Of a stretch of DNA of 64,000 nt, positions 44,369 through 53,310 are shown piece after piece. Origin of the DNA: Frateuria edaphi (GTDB lineage Bacteria > Pseudomonadota > Gammaproteobacteria > Xanthomonadales > Rhodanobacteraceae); assembly GCF_021117405.1 (NCBI RefSeq), contig NZ_CP088251.1, forward strand, positions 2,666,001-2,730,000, given 5' to 3'. The stretch's first letter is position 1. Every line of letters begins with the position of its first letter. The notes beneath the pieces were generated by a model, which saw only the letters and a list, made by a program, of their open reading frames with translations, was not told where the DNA came from and did not search any database. The translations under genes and the position numbers were made by a program.

Positions 44369-47023
44369 TCAGCCGCTCTGCCCCAGCCGTGCCAGCAGCG
44401 CCTGCCGCAAACGCTCCTGCTGGGCATCGCCCAGCGGGGCGTCATGGCGATCGGTGAGCTGGAAGAAATCCTCCACCCGCTCGCCGAAGGTGGCGATGCG
44501 CGCGTCGTGCACGCGCACCTGCGCCTCGACCATCGCCTGGGCCACGGCGGCGAGCAGGCCGGGACGGTCGGTGCACACCAGCGCCAGCTGGGTGCGGCCG
44601 CCGGCGGCGTGGAAGGCGATCCGCGGGGTCATCTGGAAATGCTTGAGTTGCCGCGAGGCACTCCGTCGCGCGGGGTGCACCGGCACCGTCTGCGCCAGCG
44701 CGCGGGCCAGCCGCTGCTGCAGCTCCTCCGCCCGCGCCGGGGTGGCCGGCTGCTGCGTCTCGGTGTCCAGCAGCAGGAAGGTGTCCTGCGCCATGCCATG
44801 GGGCGAAACCAGCACGCGCGCTTCCAGCACCGACAGGCGCAAGCGGTCCAGCATCGCGGTGACGGTGGCGAACAGGCCGTCGCGGTCGGGGGTATAGACG
44901 AACAGTTCGGTGGTACCGCGCACCGACAGCGGATGCACCGCGATCAGCGGCAGCGCGCCATCGGCGCGCAGGATCGCGGCGGTCTGCCAGGCGATCTGCT
45001 CGGGCCGGTGGCGCAGGAAGCTCGCTTGCGGGAAGCCGGCCCAGACACGCTCGACCGTTGCCGCCTCGAAGCCGTCGGCTTCCAGCAGCGGCAACGCGTA
45101 GTCCTGGCATTCGCGCACGCGGGTGGCGGCATCGCGCGGCAGCTCCACGTCGCTGCGCAGGGCGTAGCGGGTGGCGCTGTAGAGATCGGCCAGCAGGCGG
45201 TCCTTCCAGCCGTTCCACAGCTTGGGGCTGGTGCCGATGATGTCGGCGATGGTGAGCAGGTAAAGCTGACCCAACTGCTCGCGGTTCTCCACTACTTGCG
45301 CGAAGCGCGCGACCACGTCCGGGTCGGTGATGTCCTGGCGTTGCGCGGTGACGCTCATCAGCAGGTGGTGGCGCACCAGCCAGGCGACCCGCTCGACGTC
45401 GTTGGGCGGCAGGCCGAGCTTCGCGCAGAACGTGCGCGCCTCTTCTTCGCCCAGCACCGAATGGTCGCCGCCGCGGCCCTTGGCGATGTCGTGGAACAGC
45501 GCGGCCAGCAGCAGCACTTCGGGCGTGGGCAGCGTGGGCCATATCTCGCGGGCGAGCGGGAATTCGGCCTGCGCCGCCGGGTCGGCGAAGCGCGCCACGT
45601 TGTGCAGCACGCGCAGCGTGTGTTCGTCGACCGTGTAGACGTGGAACAGGTCGTATTGCATGCGCCCGAACACGCGGCCGAACGCGGGCAGGATCGCCGC
45701 CAGCAGGCCGTGCCGGTTCATCCGCCACAGCGCATCGACCGAACGGGCGCCCTGGCGCAGCAGGCGCAGGAATGAGGCAAGCACCTCGCGGTTGTCGGCC
45801 AGCGCACCGTCGAGCTGCGCGGTGGCCTGGTGGATGCGGCGCATCGTGTCGGCGGTGAAACCGAGGATGCCGGGCTCGTCAAGGCGCGCGATGAAGGCCT
45901 CCACCAGAGCGGCGGGCCGTCGCATGAACACGTCCGGATCCCGCGCGGCCAGCCGCGTGCCGTAGCGCAGGAATTCCTCGCCGACCGGTACCGCGATCTG
46001 CGCCGGCTCGAGCATCTCCTCGAAGCGCTCGACGATCTGCACGCCCAGCCGCTCGATCTGGCTGGCGGCGCGGTAGTAACCCTGCATGAACTGCTCGACG
46101 CCCAGGTTGGTGGCGTGCTCGTCGACGAATCCCAGCGCCGCGGCAAGCGCGCGCTGGTAGTCGAACAGCAACCGCTCCTCGGCCCGGCCAGCCTCCAGGT
46201 GCAGCGCGTAGCGGTAACGGCGGAGAGTCGCCTCGGACTGTTCGAGCGTGACGCACTCGGCCGGGTCGAGCAGCCCCTCGCCGACCATCGCCTCGAAGCC
46301 GTCCGCATGCGCCAGCCTGTGGCCGAGCCAGCGCAGCGCGTCGAGCGTGCGCAAGCCGCCCGGACCTTCCTTGATGTTCGGTTCGAGGTTGTAGGCGGTG
46401 TCGTCGTAGCGCGCGTGGCGTGCATCGCGTTCGGCCAGGCGCACAGCGAGATAGGCGACTGGCGGCCACAGCGCCGGGTCGTCCACGATCGCCTGCAATT
46501 CGGCGTCCATGGCCGGGTCGCCGACCAGCCGCCGTGCGTCGAGCAGGCTGGTGAACACGCTGGCTTCCTGCGCGGCCAGCGCGCGGCACTGCAGCGGATC
46601 GCGCACGGCGTGGCCGACTTTCAGGCCTATGTCCCACAGCGTGGCGAAGCATTGTTCCAGCGCGCGCAGGCGCGCCGGCTGCGCCTCCCGTACCAGCGCC
46701 AGCAAATCGACGTCCGAATGGGGAAACAGCAGCCCGCGGCCGAAGCCGCCGACGGCGAACAATGCGGCGCCCTCGACTTCACCCAGGCAGGCAGTCCAGA
46801 CGTGGGCAACCACGCGCGCGACCGCTTCGCCGCGGCGCCTGGCGAGCGCGCCGGCGTCGGCGCCGTCGCGGAAGGCGGCCGTCAGGGAACGATCTACGTC
46901 CTCCAGCAGCTGGCGCAGGGCGCGGCGGGCTTCCACCGAAACGCCCGAGCGCGGGACGGCCGGCGGCAGGCGCGGCAGCGGAGGGAGCGCGGGGCGGGCA
47001 AGTTCGTCGGTCACGGCAGCCAT
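44369..47023 (-). CDS. glnD: Bifunctional uridylyltransferase/uridylyl-removing enzyme
   Basis: GlnD modifies the PII proteins according to glutamine level. The 884-residue protein has the nucleotidyltransferase domain with GGFGRGLLFPHSDVD (Asp104, Asp106). The HD domain around residue 510 (LLAALFHDIAKGRGGDHS) removes UMP, and two ACT domains at the end bind glutamine (TELFVYTPDRDGLFATV, LALVCTDRPGLLAAVAQ). All parts are intact. In related genomes it follows map directly. Here a prophage relic separates them. Confidence 0.97.
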   Translation of the reverse strand: MAAVTDELARPALPPLPRLPPAVPRSGVSVEARRALRQLLEDVDRSLTAAFRDGADAGALARRRGEAVARVVAHVWTACLGEVEGAALFAVGGFGRGLLFPHSDVDLLALVREAQPARLRALEQCFATLWDIGLKVGHAVRDPLQCRALAAQEASVFTSLLDARRLVGDPAMDAELQAIVDDPALWPPVAYLAVRLAERDARHARYDDTAYNLEPNIKEGPGGLRTLDALRWLGHRLAHADGFEAMVGEGLLDPAECVTLEQSEATLRRYRYALHLEAGRAEERLLFDYQRALAAALGFVDEHATNLGVEQFMQGYYRAASQIERLGVQIVERFEEMLEPAQIAVPVGEEFLRYGTRLAARDPDVFMRRPAALVEAFIARLDEPGILGFTADTMRRIHQATAQLDGALADNREVLASFLRLLRQGARSVDALWRMNRHGLLAAILPAFGRVFGRMQYDLFHVYTVDEHTLRVLHNVARFADPAAQAEFPLAREIWPTLPTPEVLLLAALFHDIAKGRGGDHSVLGEEEARTFCAKLGLPPNDVERVAWLVRHHLLMSVTAQRQDITDPDVVARFAQVVENREQLGQLYLLTIADIIGTSPKLWNGWKDRLLADLYSATRYALRSDVELPRDAATRVRECQDYALPLLEADGFEAATVERVWAGFPQASFLRHRPEQIAWQTAAILRADGALPLIAVHPLSVRGTTELFVYTPDRDGLFATVTAMLDRLRLSVLEARVLVSPHGMAQDTFLLLDTETQQPATPARAEELQQRLARALAQTVPVHPARRSASRQLKHFQMTPRIAFHAAGGRTQLALVCTDRPGLLAAVAQAMVEAQVRVHDARIATFGERVEDFFQLTDRHDAPLGDAQQERLRQALLARLGQSG

Positions 47024-47685
47024 CTACGCGGGGATGTCGAGCTTACACGCGCGTCGATATGACAATCTCTCCATGCGGGGGGAGGGTGCCCGAAAGGCGG
47101 GTGGGTGTAAGCGGCCATTTAGTTTGCATACTCGGGACACTTGGTCTGCTTGCTCAGCTAGGAGCGGTTTAAAGGACGTTTGAAGGCCTTGCGCAGGGGC
47201 CTCAATCAGCACGCCCACTGGCGCGGGGGCAGCGGGACATCGAGCATGCTGGTCCCTCTGGTCTCGTCCCAGGGGCGTTCGGCCAAGCTCACGCCGAACT
47301 GGCGGGCCAGGCAGAGCACCGTTTGGCGCCATCGGCCATGGTGGTGCGAGAGGTGCTGCATGCCAGACAGGCTTCCCATCGATCAACCTTTCCCGCTTCC
47401 TGCATGCAAGCAGATATGTTTGCACCAGGGCGACCGTCCCAGAAGGTTGTAGAGCGGTTCACCGGGGTTGGCCGCGTCCAGCCAAGGCGACGGTGGACTC
47501 AGCTCCCCGATGGTCCATTCGAGGTCTCTCCCGCCCCAAATCACGCCGTTGGGCATCTTCGCGCCTCGCCAGCTTTGCGTGCGCGCGCGGTTGCAGGCGC
47601 GCCGGGACAGACACAACGGCATGGATGACAGTCCGATCGTCCATCGTGCCTATACTTCGCGCTCCACGATGAAGGATCGCTTTGC
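47024..47685. other. Decayed region upstream of the foreign methyltransferase gene
   Basis: Between glnD and the methyltransferase gene lie 662 bases with visibly lower GC than the flanks and no supported gene. Two 57-codon minus-strand frames have codon use compatible with coding: 47206-47379 (begins MGSLSGMQHLS) and 47383-47556 (begins MPNGVIWGG, contains WTIGELSPPSPWLD). They lie next to each other in different frames and may be two pieces of one broken gene. I do not recognise either. A plus-strand -10-like TATACT is at 47651-47656 before the methyltransferase gene. Confidence 0.4.
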
Positions 47686-48531
47686 ATGAGGCAGCCAGCA
47701 TTCCCCAACGGCCATTTCTACTCGCCCGTAGTCGATCGCGCCGAGGCGGATAAGGACGCAGACCGGATCTGGCCGGCGGCCGCCAAGCCCGTCCGAGGCA
47801 TCGACCTGAACTACGAAGGGCACCAGCGGTTGTTGCGTGAGGTATTTCCTGCCGTCGTGGAGGGTTTCGCTTACCCAACCTCCGGCCCGACAGACGACAC
47901 GCTCGAACACTTCTATGACTTCAACGGGCAGTTCGAGCGGCAAGACCCAAAGGTCGCATTTTGCTTGCTGCAGACCATCCGGCCACGGCGGATCGTGGAG
48001 GTGGGTTCTGGCTATTCAACGCTGTTAACCATGGATGTGAACCAGCGGTTCCTAGGCGGAGCCGCCGCGATCACCTGCATCGAGCCATACCCGAGGCCTT
48101 TCCTAAGGCGCGCCGCTTCCGAGGGAAAGATCGCGCTCATTGAGGAGCGCGCGCAGACCGTCGACGAATTCATCTTCACTTCGCTGGCTGACGGCGACGT
48201 GCTGTTCATCGATTCGTCGCACGTGGGCAAGACCGGAAGCGATGTAAACCGGCTCATCTTGGAGATACTGCCGATTTTGGCTGAAGGCGTGTATGTCCAC
48301 TTCCATGACATATTCCTGCCGCTCGACTATCCAGAACGATGGGTCCGCGAGCTGGGCTTCTCGTGGAATGAGCAATACCTGCTACAGGCATTCTTGGCCT
48401 TCAACCCGGTCTACAGCATCGTGTACGGCAGCGCGATCGCCCGCGAGCTCCACACCGAAACCCTGGGGGCGTTTCTGAAGGGAACGCCCATGCAGGGCGG
48501 TAGCTTGTGGTTGCGACGCAATCAGGGCTAG
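47686..48531 (+). CDS. Class I SAM-dependent methyltransferase (cargo of the prophage relic)
   Basis: The 281-residue protein has a Rossmann-type methyltransferase fold (Methyltransf_24 type). Motif I is RRIVEVGSGYSTLL (about residue 105), ITCIEPYP supplies the acidic binding residue, and LADGDVLFIDSSHVGKTGSD follows with YVHFHDIFLPLDYP near the end. The frame is intact although both sides are decayed phage DNA. Its base composition is lower in GC than the flanks. No partner glycan genes are present. AAGGA precedes ATG 47686. It may modify a glycan, lipid or small molecule; a DNA methyltransferase is unlikely because no target-recognition part is visible. Confidence 0.75.
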   Translation: MRQPAFPNGHFYSPVVDRAEADKDADRIWPAAAKPVRGIDLNYEGHQRLLREVFPAVVEGFAYPTSGPTDDTLEHFYDFNGQFERQDPKVAFCLLQTIRPRRIVEVGSGYSTLLTMDVNQRFLGGAAAITCIEPYPRPFLRRAASEGKIALIEERAQTVDEFIFTSLADGDVLFIDSSHVGKTGSDVNRLILEILPILAEGVYVHFHDIFLPLDYPERWVRELGFSWNEQYLLQAFLAFNPVYSIVYGSAIARELHTETLGAFLKGTPMQGGSLWLRRNQG

Positions 48532-48537
48532 GGGATC

Positions 48538-49341
48538 TCACATCAAGCCGGCGGGCTGCTCTCGCAGGTCCCAATAGAAAATCAGGGCGTCGCCAATTTT
48601 TTCGGCCTTGTCACCGCCGACCGTGTACGTGTGGCGCGCGCTCGATGTGAACGCGACCGAATAGCTCGCGGATCGCCGGATGATCATTAAGTTGAGGATC
48701 GCCCGGCCCTTGGTGCTGCCAACGGTGGACGCGAGCGCCTCGTACTGGTCCCAGCCGAAGTCCACGCCGTAGCCCTCAGTCTCCCAATAGGGCGGATCCA
48801 TGAGAAACAGCGTACGCGCCCGATCGTACTTGGCTACGCATTCGGTTCGTGGCAAGTGTTCGATGTAGGCGTTGGCCGGGCGCAAGTGGGCTGCTGAAAG
48901 AGTCTCCTCCAGCCGGAGCAGATTGAGGCCTGGAGGCGCGGTCGTGGCGGCGCCGTAGGTCTGGCCCTCAATCTTGCCGCGGAAACGCACTCTGCTGGCG
49001 GTAATAGAAGCGCGCCGCGCACTGGATGTCCGTGAGGGCCTCTGGCCGGGTTACTTTGAGCCACCCGAACACCTTGCGACTGGAAAGCGCCCATTTGGAC
49101 TGGCGGACGAACTCCCCCAGGTGTGCTGCACCACGCGATAGAGGTTGACCAGGTCGCTGTTGATGTCATCGAGCACCTCGACGTCGGTCGGCGCCTTCAG
49201 AAAGAAAAGCGCCGCCTCGCCGGCGAAGGGCTTGACGTAGCAGGTGTGCTTGTTATTAAAGAACTTGAAGATTCGATCGCAAGGCGCCGCTTACCGCCGA
49301 GCCAGGGGGGTGATGGGTTTGCCGGTGAAAATCACCGGGCC
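48538..49341 (-). pseudogene. Broken phage DNA adenine methylase (D12 class, Dam-like)
   Basis: Read on the minus strand the pieces of one gene follow in order but in different frames. GKPITPWLGGKRRLA comes first (about 49320). Then HTCYVKPFAGEAALFFL, GEFVRQSKWALSSRKVF, FRGKIEGQTYG, the catalytic DPPYWETEGYG (about 48800) and NDHPAIRELFGRVHIE follow. The end is YTVGGDKAEKIGDALIFYWD. At least four frameshifts separate these segments, and the enzyme cannot be made. The family is the phage DNA N6-adenine methylase, active motif DPPY. This identifies the surrounding stretch as prophage-derived. Confidence 0.9.
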
Positions 49342-49469
49342 GGTCGCCGCGGCCGCCGCTTAGCCTGTACGGCCACCAGGAGTGGATCGCGCGGCAGATC
49401 CTGCCCAACACCTGCGACGAGGAAGTGCTCGCCATGCGGCCCGCTGGGGGCAGTTGGTCAGCACCTTGA
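49313..49469 (+). pseudogene. Fragment of a phage baseplate assembly protein J/gp47-family gene
   Basis: The plus strand reads MGLPVKITGPVAAAAA, a stop, and then in the next frame LYGHQEWIARQILPNTCDEEVL. That second stretch is the highly conserved early part of the baseplate J/gp47 proteins of Mu- and P2-like phages. No longer open frame exists. It abuts the start of the dam relic on the other strand, so the junction is a deletion or rearrangement scar. Recognition is from memory of the family. Confidence 0.7.
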
Positions 49470-49581
49470 ACAGATGGGCGCCCCTCCCTGGACGCCGCCG
49501 GCGCCCCGCCCCGGCGCGCCGCCGGCGCGTTTACGCGCTTCGAAGCCGTTTCACACTCGCCTCAACTGCCCTTCGAACACG

Positions 49582-49608
49582 AAAAAGCCGGTCCCTCGAC
49601 CGGCTTCA
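49582..49608 (-). terminator. Intrinsic terminator facing left, likely that of map
   Basis: On the minus strand AAGCCGGT-CGAGGG-ACCGGCTT is followed by a T run. It lies about 225 bases beyond the map stop codon. Probably the original end of the map transcript, or a phage terminator retained at the island edge. Confidence 0.65.
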
Positions 49609-49794
49609 TTTGCAAACGTACTGTCTTTTGACCGGAATCGTGCCCAACTCTGCAAACTTACGCGAGGCCGGCGACGCGCTCAGCACGCTCGAAACCGGCG
49701 CCAGTCGTGGATTTCATCCCGAATTGGACCTTCTTATTTCGGATTGTCCCCCTTCAGTGGGGTCCGGGCGGAGCGTGCTGTCCGGCAATACCCG

Positions 49795-49824
49795 CCCTCA
49801 CCCCTCTCCCGGCGGGAGAGGGGC
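49795..49824. repeat. GGGGAGAGGG-family palindromic repeat
   Basis: CCCTCACCCCTCTCCC-GGC-GGGAGAGGGG lies directly after the map gene, between it and the prophage relic. Confidence 0.72.
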
Positions 49825-49831
49825 TCAAACC

Positions 49832-50596
49832 TCACGCATCCGGCCAGGGCGTCAGGATCTCGAAGCCGTCGTCGGTCACCGCCACGGTGTGCTCCCACTG
49901 CGCGGAGAGCGAGTGGTCCTTGGTGACCACGGTCCAGCCGTCGGGCAGCTGCCGGGTTTGCGGCTTGCCTGCGTTGATCATCGGCTCGACGGTGAAGGTC
50001 ATGCCCTTCTTCAATTCCACGCCGGTGTCGGGCTTGCCGTAATGCAGCACCTGCGGCTCGTCGTGGTAGACCTTGCCGATGCCGTGGCCGCAATACTCGC
50101 GCACCACCGAGAAACCGGCCGCCTCGGCATGCTTCTGGATGGCGTGGCCGATGTCGCCCAGATGGGCGCCCGGGCGCACCTGCTCGATGCCGCGCATCAT
50201 CGCCTCGTGGGTGGTTTCCACCAGCCGCCTGGCCAGCACCGATGGCGTGCCCACGAAATACATGCGGCTGGTATCGCCGTGCCAGCCGTCCTTGATGACG
50301 GTGACGTCCAGATTGATGATGTCGCCGTCCTTGAGCACCTTGCCCGGCGTCGGGATGCCGTGGCAGATCACGTGGTTGACCGAGGTGCACAGCGTCTTGG
50401 GGAACCCGTTGTAGCCCACGTTGGCGGGTACCGCCTTCTGCACGTTGACGATGTGCTCATAGGCGATGCGGTCCAGCTCCTCGGTGGTCACGCCGGGCTT
50501 GACGTGCTCCTTGAGCAGCGCCAGCACTTCGGCCGCCAGCTTGCCGGCGACGCGCATGCCTTCGAGGTCCTGGGGAGATTTGAGGGTGATGGCCAT
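49832..50596 (-). CDS. map: Type I methionine aminopeptidase
   Basis: Removes the initiator methionine from nascent proteins. The 254-residue enzyme has all five metal ligands: Asp in INLDVTVIKDGW, Asp in HGDTSRMY, His in YCGHGIGK, Glu in TVEPMIN and Glu in QWEHTV. ATG 50596 gives the standard start MAITLKSPQDLEGMR; the longer frame to 50662 is not needed. It diverges from rpsB, as in related genomes, and its promoter must overlap that of rpsB. Confidence 0.97.
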   Translation of the reverse strand: MAITLKSPQDLEGMRVAGKLAAEVLALLKEHVKPGVTTEELDRIAYEHIVNVQKAVPANVGYNGFPKTLCTSVNHVICHGIPTPGKVLKDGDIINLDVTVIKDGWHGDTSRMYFVGTPSVLARRLVETTHEAMMRGIEQVRPGAHLGDIGHAIQKHAEAAGFSVVREYCGHGIGKVYHDEPQVLHYGKPDTGVELKKGMTFTVEPMINAGKPQTRQLPDGWTVVTKDHSLSAQWEHTVAVTDDGFEILTPWPDA

Positions 50597-50642
50597 GGAG
50601 TCCGCTTTCGAAGGGAGCGGCAGCGCCGGCTGGGCCGGCAAC

Positions 50643-50672
50643 TTGCCGCGGAGCCGGCGCACCGGCTACAAT
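50643..50672 (+). promoter_or_regulatory. Candidate rpsB promoter
   Basis: TTGCCG (50643-50648), an 18-base spacer and TACAAT (50667-50672). It predicts a start near 50680, leaving a 5' leader of roughly 220 bases before rpsB. Inference from sequence alone. Confidence 0.5.
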
Positions 50673-50679
50673 TGCACGG

Positions 50680-50898
50680 TTTTGCAAGCCGCGTCAGGCC
50701 TTTGAAGGCATGCGGCGCAAGACGAAACGGGATTGTAACCGCCCTGCGGCAGCAAGCCCAATCAACGCCACACACGCATCGGCACCGTCTTCGGGGTGCC
50801 GCGGTCTGCTTTGAAGGCGACCGCGGTCGAGGCCGGGGATGCGTGGAGGTCCCAACCCCCGGGTCACTGCTTGTGGCCCAACAATCGAGAACACCACC
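50680..50898 (+). promoter_or_regulatory. Long structured 5' leader of rpsB
   Basis: The stretch before the rpsB start has strong hairpins, such as GGCACCGTCTTCGGGGTGCC at about 50789-50810 and a GACCGCGGTC stem near 50818. Ribosomal protein S2 genes of Gammaproteobacteria carry leaders bound by S2 for feedback control. I cannot confirm the conserved pseudoknot by eye. No gene fits here. Confidence 0.45.
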
Positions 50899-51777
50899 AT
50901 GGCACAAGTCACCATGCGCCAGATGCTTGAAGCTGGCGTGCATTTCGGTCACCAGACCCGCTACTGGAACCCGAAGATGGCCCCGTACATCTTCGGCGCG
51001 CGCGGCAAGATCCACATCATCAACCTCGAGAAGACCCTGCCGCTGTTCACCGACGCGATGAACTTCCTGTCGGGCCTGGCGCAGAAGCGCGGCACCATCC
51101 TTTTCGTCGGCACCAAGCGTTCGGCCCGCGAGCCGTTGGCCGAAGAGGCCGCCCGCGCCGGCATGCCGTTCGTCACCGCCCGCTGGCTCGGCGGCATGCT
51201 GACCAACTTCCGCACCGTCAAGCAGTCGGTCGCGCGCCTGAAGGAGCTGGAAGCGGCCGAGACCGACGGCACCTTCGAGAAGCTGGTCAAGCACGAAGTG
51301 CTGTCGCTGCGTCGCGAGCGCGACAAGCTCGAGAATTCGCTCGGCGGCATCAAGAACATGAACCGCCTGCCCGACGCGCTGTTCGTGGTCGACATCGGCC
51401 ATGAGGACATCGCCGTGCAGGAAGCCAAGAAGCTCGGCATCCCGGTGATCGCGGTCGTCGACACCAACTACAACCCGGAGCTGGTGGACTACGCCATCCC
51501 GGGCAACGACGACGCCATCCGCGCGATCCAGCTGTACGCCCGCGCCGCCGCCGACGCGATCCTGGAAGGCAAGGCTGCCGCCCCGGATGCCGCCCACGGC
51601 GACGCCAACGAGTTCGTCGAGCTGGACGAGGAAGGCAACCCGATCGCCAAGGACGAGCGCAAGGCCGCCCCGCCGCGCCGCGAGCGCGACAGCCGTGGCC
51701 CGGCCAAGAAGGGCGCCGGCGCGCCGCGTCGTGACGGTGGCCGTGGCGGTCGCGAGTCGACCGAAACCGCCGAGTAA
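50899..51777 (+). CDS. rpsB: 30S ribosomal protein S2
   Basis: Essential small-subunit protein needed to bind S1. The 292-residue protein begins [27 protein letters not shown], with [31 protein letters not shown] and [21 protein letters not shown] in place. It is about 50 residues longer than E. coli S2 because of a charged, Arg/Lys/Gly-rich tail ([13 protein letters not shown]) typical of Xanthomonadales. Paired with tsf. Confidence 0.98.
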   Translation: MAQVTMRQMLEAGVHFGHQTRYWNPKMAPYIFGARGKIHIINLEKTLPLFTDAMNFLSGLAQKRGTILFVGTKRSAREPLAEEAARAGMPFVTARWLGGMLTNFRTVKQSVARLKELEAAETDGTFEKLVKHEVLSLRRERDKLENSLGGIKNMNRLPDALFVVDIGHEDIAVQEAKKLGIPVIAVVDTNYNPELVDYAIPGNDDAIRAIQLYARAAADAILEGKAAAPDAAHGDANEFVELDEEGNPIAKDERKAAPPRRERDSRGPAKKGAGAPRRDGGRGGRESTETAE

Positions 51778-51790
51778 GCCTTTCACGCTG

Positions 51791-51813
51791 CCGTGGCGGC
51801 CCGGCCGCCACGG
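51791..51813 (+). terminator. Hairpin between rpsB and tsf
   Basis: CCGTGGCGG-CCCGG-CCGCCACGG, a perfect nine-pair stem without a U run, sits in the 60-base rpsB-tsf gap. A partial attenuator or mRNA processing/stability structure is likely, since S2 is needed in different amounts from EF-Ts. Confidence 0.5.
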
Positions 51814-51837
51814 CACATCAAGATCCGAGGATTCAAG

Positions 51838-52722
51838 ATGAGCAATATCTCCGCACAACTGGTCAAGGAGCTGCGCGAGCGCTCCGGCGCCGGCATGATG
51901 GAATGCAAGAAGGCGCTGGTGGAAAACAATGGTGACATCGACGTCGCCATGGAATGGCTGCGCAAGTCGGGCCTGGCCAAGGCCGACAAGAAGGCCAGCC
52001 GCGTCGCCGCGGAAGGCCGCGTGGTCACCGCCCAGGCCGGTGGCAAGGCCGTGCTGGTCGAGGTCAATTGCGAGACCGACTTCGTCACCAAGAACCCCGA
52101 CTTCGTGAAGTTCAGCGACACCGTCGCCGACGTCGCCCTGAAGTCCGGCGCCGCTGACGTCGCCGCGCTCAATGCCGCCGCCTACCCGGGTGCCGGCAGC
52201 GTCGAGGAGGCCGCCAAGGGCCTGGTCGCCACCATCGGCGAGAAGATCGAAGTGCGCCGCATGGCGCGCGTCGAGACCACCGACGGCAAGATCGGCAGCT
52301 ACGTCCACGGCGGCCGCATCGGCGTGCTGGTGGCGATCAAGCGCGGCTCCGAGGAGCTGGCCAAGGGCGTGGCGATGCACGTGGCGGCGATGAACCCGCC
52401 GTACGTGCGCGCCGACGACGTTCCGGCCGACTTCATCGCCAAGGAAAAGGAAATCGCGCTGAGCCAGATGTCCGACAAGGACAAGGCCAAGCCGGCCGAG
52501 ATCCTGGAGAAGATCATCTCCGGCAAGATCAACAAGATCGTCTCGGAAGTCACCCTGCTGGGTCAGGCCTACGTGCTGGACACCAACATGACCGTGGGCG
52601 ACGCGCTGAAGAAGGAAGGCGCGGACGTGCAGCAGGTCGTGCGTCTGGCCGTCGGCGAAGGCATCGAGAAGGTGGAAGAGGATTTCCACGCCGAAGTGAT
52701 GAAGCAGGCAGGTCTGGCTTAA
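51838..52722 (+). CDS. tsf: Elongation factor Ts
   Basis: Guanine-nucleotide exchange factor for EF-Tu. The 294-residue protein begins [27 protein letters not shown]. It has the TDFV motif in [14 protein letters not shown] and the core with [12 protein letters not shown]. Length is standard. Followed by a strong terminator, so rpsB-tsf is a two-gene unit. Confidence 0.98.
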   Translation: MSNISAQLVKELRERSGAGMMECKKALVENNGDIDVAMEWLRKSGLAKADKKASRVAAEGRVVTAQAGGKAVLVEVNCETDFVTKNPDFVKFSDTVADVALKSGAADVAALNAAAYPGAGSVEEAAKGLVATIGEKIEVRRMARVETTDGKIGSYVHGGRIGVLVAIKRGSEELAKGVAMHVAAMNPPYVRADDVPADFIAKEKEIALSQMSDKDKAKPAEILEKIISGKINKIVSEVTLLGQAYVLDTNMTVGDALKKEGADVQQVVRLAVGEGIEKVEEDFHAEVMKQAGLA

Positions 52723-52743
52723 GCGCCAGCCGCATCGCTTGAA

Positions 52744-52775
52744 AAAGGCCGCGGGAAACCGCGGCCTTTCTTTTT
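52744..52775 (+). terminator. Rho-independent terminator of rpsB-tsf
   Basis: AAAGGCCGCGG-GAAA-CCGCGGCCTTT followed by CTTTTTG: an 11-pair stem with a GAAA loop and a T run, 21 bases past the tsf stop. Confidence 0.95.
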
Positions 52776-52799
52776 GCCCGCTCATGGACGACCGCGGCC

Positions 52800-53186
52800 T
52801 CAGCGACGGGGTTGCAATAGATCCCAGCGATTGCCGTACAGATCCTCGAACACCACGACGGTGGCGTAGGCCTCCTCGCGGGGCGCTTCGCAGAAACGCA
52901 CGCCCTTGGTGCGCATCGCCTCGTAGGTCGCCTGGAAATCCCGAGTCTCCAGGAACAGGAAAACCCGCCCGCCCGACTGGTTGCCCACCGCTTGCGATTG
53001 CCGCGCGTCGACCGCCTTCGCCAGCAACAGTCGTGTCTCGCTGGATCCGGGCGGCGCCACGATGACCCAGCGCTTGCCCCCGCCCTGGGGCACGTCCTCG
53101 ATCAGCGTGAAACCGAGGCAATCGGTGAAGTACGCGATGGCTTCGTCGTAATCGCGCACCAGCAGGGCAATGGCGCCGAGATGCAT
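52800..53186 (-). CDS. VOC superfamily (glyoxalase fold) protein
   Basis: The 128-residue protein begins [26 protein letters not shown] and ends [17 protein letters not shown], the two halves of a VOC metal-binding fold. The His, Glu and Asp/Gln typical of metal ligands are partly present. It stands alone and faces pyrH divergently, with its function unassigned. Nothing relates it to the translation genes around it. Confidence 0.85.
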   Translation of the reverse strand: MHLGAIALLVRDYDEAIAYFTDCLGFTLIEDVPQGGGKRWVIVAPPGSSETRLLLAKAVDARQSQAVGNQSGGRVFLFLETRDFQATYEAMRTKGVRFCEAPREEAYATVVVFEDLYGNRWDLLQPRR

Positions 53187-53251
53187 GGTTACCTCCGGTG
53201 GTTGGCCGCCGCGCAGGATGAACGATCAGGCCGGCTCGCGCGGCCGTGCGC

Positions 53252-53280
53252 CTGACGGGGCACCGCCGCATCGCTACAAT
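53252..53280 (+). promoter_or_regulatory. Candidate pyrH promoter
   Basis: CTGACG (53252-53257), a 17-base spacer and TACAAT (53275-53280). The predicted start is about 25 bases before the pyrH ATG. Best promoter match I found in the window. Confidence 0.55.
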
Positions 53281-53310
53281 ATGCCGGTTTACCCACAATC
53301 CGGAGACCCC

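Noticed and set aside
47686-48531. DNA methyltransferase as the function of the intact methyltransferase gene
   Set aside because: It lacks the DPPY-type or PC-type catalytic motif and a target-recognition domain. Only the neighbouring relic has DPPY.
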